From: Chamaecyparis obtusa
Lineage: Eukaryota > Streptophyta > Pinopsida > Cupressales > Cupressaceae
DNA: 64,000 nt
Assembly (NCBI GenBank): GCA_027943335.1
Contig: BSBK01000968.1
Location: forward strand, 62,001-126,000
Reading direction: 5' to 3'
Position numbers and translations under genes: made by a program. The notes beneath the pieces were generated by a model. That model ran no database searches. It saw only the letters and a program-made list of their open reading frames with translations, and had not been told where the DNA came from. Below, one piece after another: positions 33,901 to 44,213 of this stretch; the first letter of the stretch is position 1, and each line of letters starts with the position of its first letter.

Positions 33901-33933
33901 CAGGTTCATCTCCTAGATTATTTTCCTCCTCTT

Positions 33934-35473
33934 CTAATTTCTCAATAGCATCCTTCTAATGCTCGACATCTTATTTATGTTGCTTGGCAGGTTCATGTTG
34001 TTGCTTGACATTTTTTTTTCTTTTTCTGTTACGGGTTTATTACTAGCCTCTCCTTCTTCCATGTATACAAAAGATATGTAATCTTTTGGTTCTTTCTTGC
34101 ACTCAACTTCATTCTTTTCTTCATATTCATCAACTCTAACATTTACACTTTCCATGACTTTGTTAGTGTTAGAATTTAAATACTTGTAAGCTTTTCTCTT
34201 AGTGGAATATCCTAGGAATATGCCTTCATCACTTTTAGCATCAAGTTTTCCATTCCTATTATCCTTCAATATATAAAATTTTCTTCCAAAGACTTTAAAG
34301 TATTTCACATTAGGTGGATAACCATGCCACAATTCAAAATATGTTGTATTTGTACCTTTCTTGATTTATACTCAGTTCAAGGCATAAAAAGTTGTAATTA
34401 TAGCTTCTCTCTAGTATTTTTGTGCAACATTCTTGTCTATCATCAGTGTTCTAGAATAATCCATAATTGATATGTTTATCCTCACTTCTATACCATTCTA
34501 TGGAGGTTTCCTCAATGTAGACATTTGTCTCTTTATTCCTTGATCACTACTGAATATGTTGAACTGATTTGATATAAAATCCCCTCTATGAGATCTCAGA
34601 CATTTGAATCTTTTACCTGTTACCTTGTCAACTTTTTCTAAATACAACTTAAAATTTTGAAAATCATCTCATTTCTCTTTCAGAAACATCACAGTCATCA
34701 TTCTCGAATAGTCATCAATAAACAAAGTGAAATATTTATCACCGCAATAACTTTTTACACCAATAGGTGTACAAAGATTAGTATGAACCAATTCCAAAAT
34801 ATTATCAGAAGTATATGTCATAACCATACATCATCAAATTGGGAAAAAAAACATGTTTCTTCAGATAGGTCTAGAAATTACCTCTTGTTTGTTCTCCACT
34901 TCAAACTATTTCACCAATGGCATAAAATATTTTAGCCTTTTTGTGATGAAATTCAACTCAGTAACAAGTACTATTTAACTGTGCAACACTCAACAAATTG
35001 TAGTTAAGACCTTCAACCCAATAAGCATTGTCACATCAGATCTTATCAGTTAATCTTATTGATCATTTTCCTTTCACAGGACATGGTGCATCATTACCAA
35101 ACTTAACACTTCTACCTTTGTAATGATTTAAGAATTCAAACTTACTTTTATCACCAGTCATGTGATGTGACCAACCACTATCAATAATCCATTTATCACC
35201 TTTACTCAAAAATAAAATAGGTGCAATGTTCTCATCTTCATCAAAATAATCTCTTATAGCTCAACATAAACAACTTCTATATCACAATCATTAGATTCAC
35301 TAGTTTCACTATCAGTTTCTTCTTCAACTATATAACAATATTTGTTACCTTTTTCTTTATAGTCCTTCTGCCTTCCATGATCTCTGTCATTTCTTTTGTC
35401 ATTATACTTTCTTTCCTTTATTTAATCCTTGTCAGTCCCGTCAAGGCATCTTGTTGCAATATGGCCAACTTTG
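33934..35473 (-). pseudogene. Element F protease and integrase (copia), broken
   Basis: Protease: 'KWIIDSGWSHHMTGDKSKF' near 35195-35140 with DSG intact. Integrase: 'GPIGVKSYCGDKYFTLFIDD'-like text near 34770-34700 with the first catalytic Asp, then 'KCLRSHRGDFISNQF' near 34600-34555. There the second catalytic Asp (family LRSDRG) is His, a GAT-to-CAT change. The C-terminal part 34332-33934 reads 'NVKYFKVFGRKFYILKDN', 'DEGIFLGYSTKRKAYKYLN'. Integrase comes before RT, which is the copia order. Stops throughout. Confidence 0.87.
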
Positions 35474-35849
35474 TTACATGAAAAAATAGATTATAGGATG
35501 TTTACCTTTGAATTTTCCTTTTCCTCTCAGTAGCCTTCTAGCTATAAGTTCCTCAAGATGATCTAGGTCATCATCAGAAGTATGACTGTCACTCTCAGTG
35601 TAATTGTAACTATTCACATATCTTTCTTTTATTTTCTTAGACTTATGAAGAACCATTTGAGACTTGAATGTAGATTCAATGTTGTGAGTAGTAAAGTTAT
35701 CAAAATTACACAAATCAAAAGTAGTAAGTCTACTGACAAGACCTTCCAAAGTTAGGACATTACCGAGAGCACATCTTGATTCTTGTATTGCAGAAACTCT
35801 TATATAATAGATAGGAAGTAAAGTTCACAAAACTTTTCTAATAACAGTT
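35474..35849 (-). pseudogene. Element F gag, C-terminal part
   Basis: Continues the gag broken at 55477. The minus strand reads 'IRKVL*TLLPIY', 'VSAIQESRCALGNVL', 'LEGLVSRLTTFDLCNFDNF', then an acidic stretch 'SDSHTSDDDLDHLEELIARR' and a decayed zinc knuckle ('CNKVGHIATRC' in a shifted frame near 35470-35430). The 5-bp sequence ACAGT at 35845-35849 is the left TSD of the C complex. Confidence 0.85.
35845..35849. other. Left target-site duplication of the C complex (ACAGT)
   Basis: ACAGT lies directly before TGTTACCC, the start of C LTR0. The same ACAGT is at 55477-55481 directly after C LTR2. Both lie in one codon context of the F gag. Confidence 0.93.
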
Positions 35850-35862
35850 GTTACCCAAAATT
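35850..35862 (+). repeat. C LTR0, first 13 bp (left of element E)
   Basis: TGTTACCCAAAAT matches the first bases of LTR2 (TGTTATCCAAAAT at 46264). The last five bases, AAAAT, are the left TSD of element E. Confidence 0.9.
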
Positions 35863-36694
35863 GTTGAGATTATTAGCTTATGTTGGATATATATATATAT
35901 ATAGCATTGGCTAATAATATATACTACATTGATTATATCAAATAAATATAATATAATATAATAAAAGAATAAATAAATAATAATAATGATATCAATATTA
36001 TTATATTGATAGCATTATTATTACTTATTAAATATGACATATATTATAATATCGAACGATATCGATTTTCTGAAGTATCAGTTTGAAAATAACTTTCACC
36101 AAATAATATAATGTTAAATCATCATATCGACTTTACTTAATACACCGTCGTGTCTTGACTAAAGTCGACATTGCATTCACTGCTGCATCTTTGCCATTTG
36201 TTAATACGCATCGATCATGTAATATGCACTGTTTGTTAATGATAATAATAACTGTCGCTGTGTGATATATTATATTATTAATGATATGTATCATATATTA
36301 CATTACCGCAGTAGTACATTATGAAACAGTATGAACTGCATTGAACAGTCGCGACTTGATGAGTCGTGACTCATTATGAGTCATGTCTTATCAAGTAATG
36401 ACTGCTCACTGCAGTATATTATGAGATTCATTTGGTGACTCTTAGACACCGAAATACAGGAACATAAGTATTACAGTCATTTGTTAATGTCTGCAGCATG
36501 AAACAGTGTTAGATTTATTAATATCTATTCACAGCATTCTTTATTCATTGAAAATATTTAGTCACTCACAGCGTTATAATTAAGTATATAAATGAAGATA
36601 TTATCTTTGAACTTAGTGTGTTCTTCATTCAACTATAAGATTAATATATATACAATTCATTTAAAACTTATATATTTCTGGTCCAAATTTAACA
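35863..36694 (+). repeat. Element E LTR1 (832 bp)
   Basis: Ends TGTTGAGATTATT... and ...CAAATTTAACA. It begins with a short TA microsatellite (35889-35903). A TATA box TATATAAA lies at 36585-36592, about 100 bp before the LTR end. It contains dyads around 'GAGTCGTGACTCATTATGAG' at 36360; part of this is deleted in LTR2. Confidence 0.93.
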
Positions 36695-36707
36695 TGGTAT
36701 CAGAGCC
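36695..36707 (+). promoter_or_regulatory. Primer-binding site of element E
   Basis: TGGTATCAGAGCC, initiator Met tRNA type, directly adjoining LTR1. Confidence 0.93.
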
Positions 36708-36793
36708 AGGTTACTTCTACAAAGCCTAAACAGCCTGAAGGAAGATCCGATTAGATCAGAAGTATATTCTTTTAAAATCTTGTAATTTTTAAA

Positions 36794-37660
36794 ATGACGA
36801 ATGGAATCAGACCCGAAGACAGACTTGAAGGTGCTTCTGACTATGACTCGTGGAAACTTTGAATGATGTTAGTGCTAAGGAAGAATGAATTGAAAACTGT
36901 AATAGAACATCCCACTAAACCTGAAGGAAGTATCGATCAGAATCAATGGGAGAAGGATAACATTAAAGTAATAGACTTATTAGTAGACGGAGTAAAGAAT
37001 CACCTACTACCTATAATTACAAAGTTAGACTCTGCATATGACATGTTTAAAGCCCTGAAGGACATGTTTGAAATTAACAACACAAGCAGAATCCTCACTC
37101 TTAAAAATCAACTCTCTAATATTAAAATGAATAAAGGAGAGACCATCACTGCATATTTTATGAGGATAACAGAACTAAGGAATCAACTATCTTCAATTGG
37201 TCACACTTATGAAAATAAGGAGTTAACTATGATAACTCTAAATGGGCTCCCCATCTCTTGGGAAAATTTTAGACAAGGAGTTAGTGCTCGATCCAAACCT
37301 CCTAAATTTGATCGTCTAAAAACTGACTGCATTCAAGAAGAGTACAATCTTATATCCAGAGGAATCATGAAATCTGTAAATGAAGATTCACAAGCTCTAG
37401 TCTCAAAATTGAAAAGGAAGAAGAGCAGGTTCTCTAACGATAAGCAATTTTTCAAGAAAAAGGATACATCTAACCTACAATGTTATAGATGTGATAACTA
37501 TGGGCACACCACAGTGAAATGTCCTAACAGACTCAAAAAGGTACAATGTTATAGATGCGACAATTATGGACACACAGCAACAAATTGCCCCGATAGACTT
37601 AAAATACAAGCTTCACTTGCCGAAGTTAGAGATCCAAACTGGAAGTCAGATCTATTCTAA
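36794..37660 (+). pseudogene. Element E gag (copia), one nonsense codon
   Basis: Gag packages element RNA. Best start ATG at 36794 ('MTNGIRPEDRLEGASDYDSW'), in frame with the long stretch from 36863 and separated from it by a single TGA at 36857-36859 (fits CGA to TGA, 'WKL*MMLVLRKNEL'). Total 288 codons. Gag core: 'HLLPIITKLDSAYDMFKAL', 'LKNQLSNIKMNKGETITAYF', 'LTMITLNGLPISWENF'. Two CCHC knuckles in tandem near the end: 'CYRCDNYGHTTVKC' and 'CYRCDNYGHTATNC', the second an internal duplication of the first. Ends at a TAA at 37658. Pol is absent downstream. Confidence 0.92.
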
Positions 37661-37969
37661 AAGAAATCTCAAGATATCTTATGATTAAGAGGGAGTTCTG
37701 TGATGAAACAACTCTTCCAAGATAAACTTGATACATTTGTAAATTTTGATTATTAATAATAAATGTTATTTTATGAACCTGTGTAAATCATATGGAGGTG
37801 ACGACTTCCAATGATCATCACTTGTATTCTTTGATGTTATTGAAAGGTGACGATCTTACAATAACTATCTTTTATCATGATAGACCTCATGTGATGGCTG
37901 AAATAGATCATGATAAATGAATTATTACATGGTGGATTGAGTTCCTTAAAATGACCATGATCTCGTACT

Positions 37970-38284
37970 GTGATAGTCATCATGTGATGCTGAAACAGAT
38001 CACAGTACTGAAGGTGATAGTCGTCATGTGACGCTGAAACAGATCACCGGTACCTAGCTATTGTGATAGTCATCATGTGACGCTGAAACAGATCACCGGT
38101 ACCTAGCTATTGTGATAGTCGTCATGTGACGATGAAATAGATCACAAATATTGAAGGTGATAGTCATCGTGTGTGACGCTGAAACAGATCACCGGTACTT
38201 ATATTGTGATAGTCGTCATGTGACGCTGAAACAGATCACAATTATTGAAAGTGATGTACATCATGTGATGTTGAAACAGATCAC
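37970..38284 (+). repeat. Seven 34-bp palindrome-bearing units in element E
   Basis: Units of the form GTGATAGTCGTCATGTGACG...CAGATCAC at 37970, 38014, 38063, 38112, 38157, 38206 and 38251; six are 34 bp and one (38157) is 36 bp. Each begins GTGAT and ends ATCAC (inverted), with an inner CGTCATGTGACG dyad. Spacers vary (10-15 bp). More diverged relatives lie at about 37797-37930. No coding role; it occupies the gag-to-LTR interval where pol would be. Confidence 0.88.
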
Positions 38285-38346
38285 AATTATTATTTAGTTG
38301 ATATTTGCATATTGTTGATTTTTATCCTCCTTAGCTAAAGAGGGAG

Positions 38347-39168
38347 TGTTGAGATTATTAGCTTATGTCGGATATATATATATATATATATAGCATTGGC
38401 TAATAATATATACTACATTGATTATATCAAATAAATATAATATAATATAATAAAAGAATAAATAAATAATAATAATGATATCAATATTATTATATTGATA
38501 GCATTATTATTACTTATTAAATATGACATATATTATAATATCGAACGATATCGATTTTCTGAAGTATCAGTTTGAAAATAACTTTCACCGAATAATATAA
38601 TGTTAAATCATCATATCGACTTTACTTAATACACCGTCGTGTCTTGACTAAAGTCAACATTGCATTCACTGCTGCATCTTTGCCATTTGTTAATACGCAT
38701 CGATCATGTAATATGCACTGTTTGTTAATGATAATAATAACTATCGCTATGTGATATATTATATTATTAATGATATGTATCATATATTACATTACCGCAG
38801 TAGTACATTATGAAACAGTATGAACTGCATTGAACAGTCGTGACTCATTATGAGTCATGTCTTATCAAGTAATGACTGCTCACTGTAGTATATTATGAGA
38901 TTCATTTGGTGACTCTTAGACACCGAAATATAGGAACATAAGTATTACAGTCATTTGTTAATGTCTGCAGCATGAAACAGTGTTAGATTTATTAATATCT
39001 ATTCACAGCATTCTTGATTCATTGAAAATATTTAGTCACTCACAGCGTTATAATTAAGTATATAAAGGAAGATATTATCTTTGAACTTAGTGTGTTCTTC
39101 ATTCAACTATAAGATTAATATATATACAATTCATTTAAAACTTATATATTTCTGGTCCAAATTTAACA
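38347..39168 (+). repeat. Element E LTR2 (822 bp)
   Basis: Preceded by the PPT AAAGAGGGAG (38336-38346). TATATAAA at 39059-39066. Longer TA microsatellite than LTR1. About ten base differences from LTR1 by eye, mostly transitions. Followed by AAAAT. Confidence 0.93.
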
Positions 39169-39661
39169 AAAATTCCCTATCATTCATTTTTGGCCATGGT
39201 CCTTTGCTCCAAGAAATGCTCAAGTGTCAAAAAAATAGTGTGTTTTCAACCTTCTCTCTGAAGGCTCAGGATGTTTCTGCCTTTTGGTCTGATACCTCGG
39301 TGTGTTTTCGACCACTACTCCGAAAGCTTAGTGTGTTTTTGACCTTCTCTTGAAAACCCTCTGTGTTTTTGACCCCTCTATGTTTTCGACCCTAAGTGTG
39401 CAACTCCGACAGGTGGGGCCCAGTTGGTTTTCGACAAGATGATTATCCGGGTTGTCGCATGATCACATAAGTTCTTTTCCCCTTATGTGACCATGCGACT
39501 AACTGTTGACGGTCCTGTTGAGGAATGCTAGACGTCTATCGAATGATCACATAGCCCCTTTTTAGGCTATGCGAACATGCGACAAACCATTAGCTGCATT
39601 GATAAAAGCTTGCAGTTTGGGCGGTGGGCCCTTGGCTGGGATGTGTTCATGTTTCATTGGC
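39169..39661 (+). repeat. C LTR0, right of element E, truncated
   Basis: AAAATTCCCTATCATTC continues LTR0 and matches 41174-41668 and 46272 onward. It includes the TTTTCGACC motifs and the first two 46-bp palindromic modules (near 39456 and 39537). At about 39661, after TTCATTGGCTG, it switches to C internal DNA, deleting about 2.35 kb of LTR and the first part of the internal region. Confidence 0.88.
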
Positions 39662-41164
39662 TGACAAGCTGCATGGAGATAGCAAGGTTAAGATCACTAA
39701 TTTCTCAACAAGAGGCTCCTAGGCCTAAAATTCCAAGCTGGAGGGCTCATCTATCTCAAGAGCCTACACATGAGGAGCCTACTAAGAATTCATTTTTAAG
39801 CTTTAAAGTAGCTATGCCTTCTTTGTCTCCCCTCTCTGCCCCTCAGTTTCACATCCCAAGTTTTAAGACAAGAAATTCTTTTCAAAATCCTATGCTTGAA
39901 ATTCAGCCTACCACTTTGCAAGAGCAACTTGTTCAAGAAAAGATTTTATCCCAAGAGGCCCCTCTGGTCTCGCAGGATGATGAAGTAATATGGATACCCC
40001 AATGGACTCTACCTCCTAGTTGTTAGATGCCAAGTCTTTTCAAGGATACTAGTCTAGTATCAGAGCAAGAACCTGTGGTGAATGAGCTTTCATGTGATGA
40101 GGAGGAGAGGGCATCTGAGGTATCAGTGCAGAGTGATGACTATGGTAGAATGGAGCAGCAGGATGGGGAGGTGGAGGTTGATGCTCAATGCGAGCTCTTG
40201 GCTAATTTGTATGATGAGCTCCCTCTTTTTGTTGATGATGAAAAAGAGACCATGCCATTGCCTATGGCTGAGGGTCAATCAAAACAAAAGGTTCACCATC
40301 AATAGGAGGTTGCTATAAAAAAGGATGTCTTGTCCTTTTTGGATGAGCTACCTAGTTTTGTTGAGTAGGATGATAAGGCTATGATCATAGCCACCTTTGT
40401 AAAGTTGTAGTGGCTAAAAGAGATTGATCCTAAGGATATGCTAATTCATGAGCTTGATCTCATCTTTAAGGAGGAGACTTCCCAGTGTGTAGAAGATGAC
40501 CAGAGCCTTGGGGATGATTATTTGGGAAGCATCATAGATGGCTTGTATATAGATCCTAATTGTAATGAGCTCTTGGCTAGTTTAAAAGAGGAAGATGACA
40601 ATCCCCTATCCATGGATGATGAGTTGACATGGCTATCTATGATGGATGGAAACTATGAAGATAAAGAAGAAACCAGCGATGAAAATCCTACCTTCAAACC
40701 TTCAAGAGGCTACCCCATCAGATACTTAGCTCAGAAGAAGTTAACTAAGACACCTCCATATGATATACTTGAGGTGAGTGATCTTGATCTTATTTTTGCA
40801 GAGGTAGTGCATCCTCATTTGCCAAATCTTTGTATGCCTCTTATCTTAGTAGCTATCCTCATATGTCGGATGCAAAATGTCTTATTGAGGAAGGGTAGCT
40901 ACTTCAGCCAACCAATGAATGGTTTTGTTTAACCAGGTCTCTGCACTGGTTAGTTTAGGATAGGATAGGTTTCCTGCTTTCTTCCAATTTTCTAGTTTAG
41001 TCTTTCCCTATTTTCCATGAAGTGCCCATGCACAATTTGTCTTGCTGGTTCAGTTTTGTCTTTGTCTAAGTTATCGTGCTTTGTAGTGACTCCTATGCCC
41101 AATGGATTGTCAAGGCAATTGGTCCAATGTCTAGCAGGCTGACATCCCACAGAGGTCACCAAAA
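39662..41164 (+). pseudogene. C internal copy 1 with the unknown C reading frame, 5'-truncated
   Basis: Matches 44753-46263. The frame runs to 40932 ('...MQNVLLRKGSYFSQPMNGFV') with in-frame stops only (for example 40024, 40303). Stop positions differ from those of copy 2: where this copy has Gln ('SAPQFHIPSF', 'SLISQQEAPRP') copy 2 has a stop, and where this copy has a stop ('PPSC*MPSLF') copy 2 has Gln. Product unknown; see copy 2. Downstream 40933-41164 is non-coding and leads to LTR1. Confidence 0.8.
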
Positions 41165-44007
41165 TATTACCCAAAATTCCCTATCATTCATTTTTGGCCA
41201 TGGTCCTTTGTTCCAAGAAATGCTCAAGTGTCAAAAACTCAGTGTGTTTTCAACCTTCTCTCTGAAGCTTCAGGATGTTTCTATCTTTTGGTCTGAAAGC
41301 TCAGTGTGTTTTTGACCTCCGCTCTAAAAGCTTAGTGTGTTTTCGACCTTTTCTCGAAAATGCTCAGTGTTTTTGACCCCTCAGTGTTTTCGACCCTAAG
41401 TGTGCAAGTCTGATAGGTGGGGCCCAATTTGTTTTTGGCAAGCTGAGTATATGGGTTGTCGCATAATCACATAAGTTCTTTTCCCCTTATGCGACCATGT
41501 GACTAACTGTTGACCATCCTATTGAGGAATGCTAGTAGTTTGTCGCATGATCACATAGCCCATTTTTAGGCTATGTGAACATGTGACAAACCATTAGCCG
41601 CATTGACAAAAGCTTGCGGTTTGGGCGGTGGGCCCTTGGCTGGGATGTGTTCATGTTTCATTGGCTGGATGGTGGTAGATCTTGCGGGTCCAGATGTTGA
41701 GGTGGTAGACAATGGCTAGCACCTTCTGGTTGGTTGCATGATCGCATGGGCTCTTTCGAACCCATGCGACCATGCAACAAAATGTCAATGGTTTCAGTGG
41801 TGGCAGTTTGTGGTCCAGTACTTAACATCATTTAGTTGGTTGCATGATCACATAAGCCTTCCTAGCCACACGCGATCATGCGACAAGTAGTCAGTGGGGC
41901 CCAAAGTTTTTGCATTAGCGCAAGTGCGACAAAGGTCTACAGTGGTTGTATGATCTCATGGGATCTTCCTATCCCATGCAATCATTTGACAACCATTCGA
42001 TGGACATCTCAGTGGGTGGTGGGTCCAGATTTTCTAAAGCAAGGTGGCAGTCAGCATAGATCTAACCATAGTCATCTGTTTGAATGGAAACTTTTGAGGC
42101 CATGCGATCTTACTCCCGTCGTTAGATGGGAATCCAAAATTTTGACTGGGTCCATGTCAGGAAGGTGCCAAGGTGTTTACTAATGTAGCCGCCAGGATGA
42201 ATAAGGGAGTGACACATGGTTGTTCTGGTCCTGAGGTTAAAAAAATAAAGTGTGTAGTTATGCAGATAAAGGGTTTCGCATGGTCGCTAGATGTAACTAA
42301 GGTTAAGGAAAGGGTCAGGCGACATGGCAACAAAGGGAGTTTGAAACCCAAGGTAAACCTAGGGTTAGGATTGTGTGAACATCTAAAGCTTGTTGCATGA
42401 TCTCATGCGTCCTCTTAGCCACATGCGATCATGCAACAAGCCCTCAACGGTTAGCAGGGCTTTGCATGGTGATGTGTTTGTTTTGCGGTGGACTGGAAGT
42501 ATAATTTGGGCTTCATAGATTCAAAATCTACGGTGGTCGCATGTTCGCAAGGGATCTTCTAATCCCATGCAATCATGCGACTATCATTGGATTCTCTATT
42601 GTTTCCAGGAGGTGTTGTCACATGTCCAGCTTGTGTGAGTTTTCGGTTGGTCCACATGGTTGACAGGTGAATAGTTTTTGCGGGCCAGGTGTCTTGCATG
42701 GCAGAGGCAAGTTTTCAAAGGGCTTGTTGCATGATCGCATGAATGCTTTTGAGCTCATGTGATCATGCGACCATTGCTATTTCAAGGGTGGCGTGATTGT
42801 TTTTCATGGGCTTTCTTCTAAGGAAAATGTTGCAGGCACAGGTAGATGAAATTTTATGACTTTGGAGGTGGTTGTAGTTGGATAGAATTTTGCAAATATT
42901 TTAGGCCTCTATTTTGGGTCCTTTTAGGATGGGATCAGATTTTGAGCATTCATGACTCAGTGGGCTTGCAGGGGGTTGTCAAGTCAAGGCTTTTTATCTA
43001 CAGGCATGATCAAGTATAGGCATGGGCACACAAGGAGAAATGTTTGATCTATTGAGATATTTATAGAACACATTTATGATCATAAGTGACTAGCCTAGGG
43101 TTAATTATTTTATTGCAAAACTATAACCTTGGTTAAACTTTTGACTGCTACCTACGTGCAGTTGAGTTTGTATATAACATTGTTTTGGAGCTTTTGAAGG
43201 GAGAATTGGCCAATTGTAAAAAAAAAGAGGAAATTTTCTTTCCCAAAGGTTATTGAAGGCATTCTTTCTGCCCCTTAACTTTCTACAATTGTAAAATTTT
43301 CATTTATTGTTCAGATATTGAAAAGTATTGTGTGACATTCTTGTTGTCCCTATGCCTTCTTGTCTGGATTATCTCTTATTGGATCAAAGTGTATGCATGT
43401 TTTCAATGATATCTTAGTTTCCTTGATTCCTCTTATTTTTCTATAACTATGTGTGTTATTGTGTTTGATCTGATTTAGATGTTTTGTGGGTATATTTCAG
43501 CCCCTAATAGTCTTGTCTCAATCCTACACCGAGTTATAGGAGTGAATGTCTATTTGTAGGTCATAGATTGTTTATCTAATCCTAAGAGTCTTGTTGTTGT
43601 GAAAAAATCTTTCTCTTTCCCTGAACACCCTCTTTTGTTTGCAGACCCTTCCATGAAACACTTATGCAAACCTATTCAGTAATTTGTAATCTCCTAGACC
43701 TAAGCCTCTCACTGGTTTCATTCCTTTATACTGAGATCCAAACCCTACTTTCGGTGCATCACCTAGTAGGATAGATTTGCTTCCTATCTTTTCCCTTTCA
43801 TGCATTCCTTCTATCCCTTTCCCCTCAAAGTTTACTTTCTTATTTAATAGCAAATCAAGGTGATTATCCAAGAGGAACCAGCCTAGAATTTAGAGGTCTC
43901 ATCTCGGTTAGAAAAAGGTCCCACAACCTTGAGATGATTCCCATGTTATACTAGATTATCAAGACTACGAGAGCTTGAGATTAGAGGTGAAAATTTAGTG
44001 TATAGCA
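41165..44007 (+). repeat. C LTR1 (2843 bp)
   Basis: Starts TATTACCC (mutated from TGTTACCC) and ends ...GTGTATAGCA. From the 5' end: four TGTTTT(C/T)GACC motifs (41240-41395); a palindrome-module array (41458-42771); a TATA-like TATATAA at 43171-43177; then a T-rich stretch to the PBS. Open frames in this LTR are not genes. It is clearly older than the E and I LTRs (many differences from LTR2). Confidence 0.9.
41458..42771 (+). repeat. Array of 46-bp inverted-repeat modules in C LTR1
   Basis: At least eight modules of exactly 46 bp: 41458-41503, 41542-41587, 41733-41778, 41839-41884, 41945-41990, 42392-42437, 42536-42581, 42726-42771. Consensus outer arms are GT(C/T)GCATGATCNCAT and ATGNGATCATGCGAC. 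The inner 4-6 bp differ from module to module but still pair: ATAAG/CTTAT, TAGCC/GGCTA, CATGGG/CCCATG, GGGA/TCCC. The central loop is about 4-10 bp. A more decayed one lies near 42065-42120. Spacers between modules are not alike in length. Confidence 0.92.
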
Positions 44008-44011
44008 TTTC

Positions 44012-44029
44012 TGGCATGCCCGGTGGGAC
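44012..44029 (+). promoter_or_regulatory. Primer-binding site of element C
   Basis: TGGCATGCCCGGTGGGAC, four bases after the LTR1 end; one base different from the PBS of B. Confidence 0.85.
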
Positions 44030-44213
44030 ACAAAAGAAGTCTACTTGAAAAGAATATGGTATCTCTAATATGTTGATAACATATTATAGACCTAGAAGAG
44101 GTCATTTTGCTGCATATCTGGTGACTCCAGAATGGTCTACTGGTTTTAAAGGTCAGGTGCTGGTATGTTTCAAATCTTTCATATTCAGATTCTAGCTAAT
44201 TACATGAGTAGAC

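Larger units (their letters stand above)
31334..35849 (-). mobile_element. Element F, left part: copia retrotransposon (3' LTR, pol, end of gag)
   Basis: Minus-strand copia order from right to left: gag end, protease, integrase, RT, RNase H, PPT, LTR. The rest of gag, the PBS and the 5' LTR are 19.6 kb away at 55477-57085, separated by the C complex. The split is exact: the frame '...GKIDGDTV' at 55490 continues as 'IRKVL' at 35840, with ACAGT duplicated. The LTR pieces at the two ends overlap only at 31334-31775 and 56662-57085, so each end is truncated. Confidence 0.9.
35863..39168 (+). mobile_element. Element E: 3.3-kb gag-only copia-type LTR retrotransposon
   Basis: LTRs of 832 and 822 bp (about 1% different plus small indels), TSD AAAAT on both sides (35858-35862 and 39169-39173), PBS TGGTATCAGAGCC abutting LTR1, and a PPT (AAAGAGGGAG) just before LTR2. 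Internal DNA holds one gag frame with two zinc knuckles and then a tandem repeat region, but no protease, integrase or RT. It is therefore non-autonomous by gene content and one of the two youngest insertions in the window. It lies 13 bp inside C LTR0. Confidence 0.94.

Noticed and set aside
42157..42400. 64-75-codon frames on both strands in C LTR1
   Set aside because: Overlapping frames in opposite directions within an LTR, without domain or conservation in LTR2.
41458..42771. Palindromic module array as a CRISPR-like array
   Set aside because: The repeated part is an inverted repeat with variable inner stems inside an LTR, spacers are irregular in length, there are no cas genes, and the DNA is plant-like.
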